Below are positions 14,360-16,011 of a DNA stretch of 16,011 nucleotides, piece by piece. This DNA comes from Candidatus Delongbacteria bacterium (GTDB lineage: Bacteria; Delongbacteria; UBA4055). Below the pieces are notes generated by a model. The model was not told where the DNA came from, made no database searches, and worked only from the letters and a program-made list of their open reading frames with translations. Where the stretch lies: positions 1-16,011 of the forward strand of contig JAQICF010000050.1 in the NCBI GenBank assembly GCA_027858795.1, written 5' to 3'. Positions within the stretch are counted from its first letter, which is position 1. Every line of letters begins with the position of its first letter. Made by a program: the position numbers and the translations under genes.

Positions 14360-15421
14360 ATGAAAAGAATTATAATACTATTATCAATTTTAACTCTTTT
14401 AATATCTTGCTCAACAGAGAAGAATGGAAAGCAGGAATTAAAAACTGTTAAGCTGACAAAACTGCATACCATCGAAGGTTATCCTGAAGGTGCAGATTCT
14501 ACTAGAACTTTTTCATTATGGTGGAAAGGAGTTAAGGTTGATGATGAAGGGAACGTATTTATAAGGGATAAAAAATCAGGATCTATAAGAGTTTTTGATA
14601 ATAAAGGAAGGTTTAAGAATAATATTACTGCAGAGGGAATGGGACCTGAAGAAGTAGAGATTATGAGTGGTTATTATCTTGATAAAGATACGGTATGTAT
14701 TATAGATAATAGAATAAAACTAAAGAAGTTTCTTAAGAACGGTCAATATCTATCGTACAAGGTTATAGAATATGATGAAATCTCATCCCCTATAGATATT
14801 CAGGAGCTAAATGATTCTACCTTAGTAGTAAGAGTGATTTTTGGTAAAACTATAGATGATGTCAGAATGGTGGGTCAGTCTCTGGATATTTATAATAAAT
14901 CATTTGTTAAAATAAATCGTATTTACGAATCTTTCATTGACTATCTGAATGAATCAGATAAACTTTTTTTTACAGAACCAATATTCGCTTTTAATGACAG
15001 CTCAATATTTCTAACTACAAGGAATAAATCGGAATACAAGGTAGGTATTTACAGTCATCAAGGTAAGTTAGTTGGGAATATAAGAAAAAATTATTTTAAG
15101 AAGAGATTTACTGAAGATGAATTGGATAAGATATTTGGAAAAGATAATAGGCCTGAAAACTATAAGAACATTTACGAATATAAGATAGCGATCTATGAAA
15201 TGATGTGTGACAAATATGGTTACTTGTGGACACTAACAGATGGTTATGCGTATGGTGACATGGTCTATGATATTTTTGATAATGATAGATTGATCGCTAA
15301 ATTCATACTTGAAAGATCGGATGAAAAAAAAGTAACAAGAAGTATAGTATTAAAGGATAAGTTCTTTTTGATCGATTATGATAATGGTCTGATCGAAGTA
15401 TATGACTATGAATTTGAATAA
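14360..15421 (+). CDS. Six-bladed beta-propeller lipoprotein (array member 7)
   Basis: A 353-residue protein, last of the array. The leader M-K-R-I-I-I-L-L-S-I-L-T-L-L-I-S-C has a good lipobox (L-I-S-C, Cys17). Landmarks: D-D-E-G-N-V-F-I-R-D (61-70), then G-M-G-P-E-E-V (93-99), where the second Gly of the G-x-G-P-G-E turn is replaced by Glu, the only such change among the eight. C-D-K-Y-G-Y-L-W-T comes about 60 residues from the end, then Y-D-I-F-D-N-D and E-V-Y-D-Y. The ribosome binding site is weak (TGGA at 14350-14353), overlapping the previous stop region, so translation may depend on the upstream gene. No terminator is visible after it. Confidence 0.82.
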   Translation: MKRIIILLSILTLLISCSTEKNGKQELKTVKLTKLHTIEGYPEGADSTRTFSLWWKGVKVDDEGNVFIRDKKSGSIRVFDNKGRFKNNITAEGMGPEEVEIMSGYYLDKDTVCIIDNRIKLKKFLKNGQYLSYKVIEYDEISSPIDIQELNDSTLVVRVIFGKTIDDVRMVGQSLDIYNKSFVKINRIYESFIDYLNESDKLFFTEPIFAFNDSSIFLTTRNKSEYKVGIYSHQGKLVGNIRKNYFKKRFTEDELDKIFGKDNRPENYKNIYEYKIAIYEMMCDKYGYLWTLTDGYAYGDMVYDIFDNDRLIAKFILERSDEKKVTRSIVLKDKFFLIDYDNGLIEVYDYEFE

Positions 15422-15455
15422 GCCATGCCTAAGAATTTATAGAAATGATAAAATG

Positions 15456-15501
15456 GTTGACAGGATGACAAAATTGATGTAAGTTTAGTCAACAGGGTGA
15501 C
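15456..15501. promoter_or_regulatory. Paired 14-bp direct repeat over a possible promoter
   Basis: GTTGACAGGATGAC (15456-15469) and GTCAACAGGGTGAC (15488-15501) agree at 11 of 14 bases and start 32 bases apart. Their first six bases are also reverse complements of each other. The pair brackets the putative promoter, which would suit a regulator binding two sites on one face of the helix. Confidence 0.4.
15457..15485 (+). promoter_or_regulatory. Possible promoter of the ATPase gene
   Basis: TTGACA (15457-15462) and TAAGTT (15480-15485) are 17 bases apart, about 45 bases before the start codon. The -35 match is perfect, the -10 only partial. Confidence 0.4.
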
Positions 15502-15529
15502 TGTATTACTATATGTCGAGGTGAATAAC

Positions 15530-16011
15530 ATGCAAAATATTGATAGAGATATAAAGAAACTATTATTGAATAAAATCAATTCAGGCAAAGTGATCGTATT
15601 GATTGGTGCAAGACGAGTTGGTAAAACTTATCTATTAAAGCAAATATTAAAAGAAATCAATGAAGAATATATTTTCGTAAATGGTGAAGATGTTAATGTC
15701 CATGTGGCTTTGGAGCGCAGAACAATAGAAAATTATAAACAATTTCTGGGAAGCAAAAAGTTGCTTGTAATTGATGAAGCTCAGAAAATTCCAGATATTG
15801 GAAATATTCTAAAGTTAATGATAGATGAAATAGAGGATTTGAAAGTAATTATAACAGGTTCTTCTGCTTTTGATATACATAATGTTACTGGTGAACCTTT
15901 AACAGGTAGAAAATATACATATATGCTGTATCCATTATCGGAAAATGAATTTGATCAAATAGATAACCCAATAGCTAAAAAAGATATTATCAAGCATAGA
16001 ATGATCTATGG
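15530..16011 (+). CDS. ATP-binding protein, AAA_14/DUF4143 type (partial, runs off the right edge)
   Basis: The first 160 residues of an ATPase are visible. Walker A is G-A-R-R-V-G-K-T (26-33), Walker B with its following motif is L-L-V-I-D-E-A-Q (78-85), and a sensor-like I-T-G-S-S-A-F-D (108-115) follows. This order and wording are typical of the AAA_14 proteins that carry a DUF4143 domain at the C-terminus, which would lie beyond the window. The family is abundant in anaerobic bacteria and archaea and its cellular role is not settled. GAGGTG at 15518-15523 is the ribosome binding site. The gene has its own possible promoter and is probably not part of the propeller array. Confidence 0.85.
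   Translation, partial: MQNIDRDIKKLLLNKINSGKVIVLIGARRVGKTYLLKQILKEINEEYIFVNGEDVNVHVALERRTIENYKQFLGSKKLLVIDEAQKIPDIGNILKLMIDEIEDLKVIITGSSAFDIHNVTGEPLTGRKYTYMLYPLSENEFDQIDNPIAKKDIIKHRMIY

Noticed and set aside
1..16011. tRNA, rRNA or riboswitch
   Set aside because: No cloverleaf with conserved T-loop, rRNA-like stretch or known aptamer core was seen on either strand; the three-stem structure at 11980 lacks tRNA features.

Overview
The window is about 16 kb of AT-rich bacterial DNA with short, tightly packed genes, nearly all on the + strand. The organism looks like a member of the Fibrobacteres-Chlorobi-Bacteroidetes superphylum. Cloacimonadota, Delongbacteria or Bacteroidota are my best guesses. 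The reasons are a secreted protein ending in a fibronectin-III-like domain, many six-bladed beta-propeller lipoproteins with the G-x-G-P-G-E motif, an AAA_14-type ATPase, and intergenic spaces filled with palindromic and heptanucleotide repeats. No rRNA, tRNA or taxonomic marker is present, so this placement is inference.

Layout. (1) Positions 1-234 hold the 3' end of a secreted or surface protein, closed by a strong terminator (262-292). (2) An isolated six-bladed beta-propeller lipoprotein gene follows (614-1762), then a palindrome and a second terminator. (3) A self-contained YtrA-type operon occupies 1853-6418: a promoter overlapped by a perfect inverted repeat, a short GntR-family repressor, an ABC ATPase, two tandem-duplicated large ABC-2 permeases and a third smaller permease. 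The permease genes overlap, and each upstream C-terminus carries the ribosome binding site of the next gene. (4) A repeat-rich spacer covers 6419-6706. (5) A tandem array of seven more propeller proteins covers 6707-15421. It is interrupted once by a cytosolic SAM-dependent methyltransferase (11247-11924), whose start overlaps the stop of the preceding propeller gene. (6) The window ends inside an ATPase gene of the AAA_14/DUF4143 type.

How the parts work together. The GntR-ABC unit looks like an autoregulated export or envelope-stress system resembling Bacillus YtrABCD. The eight propeller proteins share one architecture: a lipoprotein-type signal, a disordered linker, a G-x-G-P-G-E turn about 100 residues in, a D-K-Y-G-R-like strand and a (Y/F)-D-(I/V)-F strand near the end. 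They are expected on the cell surface or in the periplasm. Their leaders and ribosome binding sites are much better conserved than their mature parts, and one copy (9042) combines the head of one paralogue with the body of another. This suggests an actively diversifying family. Its ligand and function cannot be read from the sequence.

The most noteworthy non-coding features are three heptanucleotide tandem repeats within the ABC operon region, two of which begin in the preceding gene's stop codon; a 45-bp element found twice directly after stop codons of unrelated genes; and a 50-nt three-way-junction palindrome.
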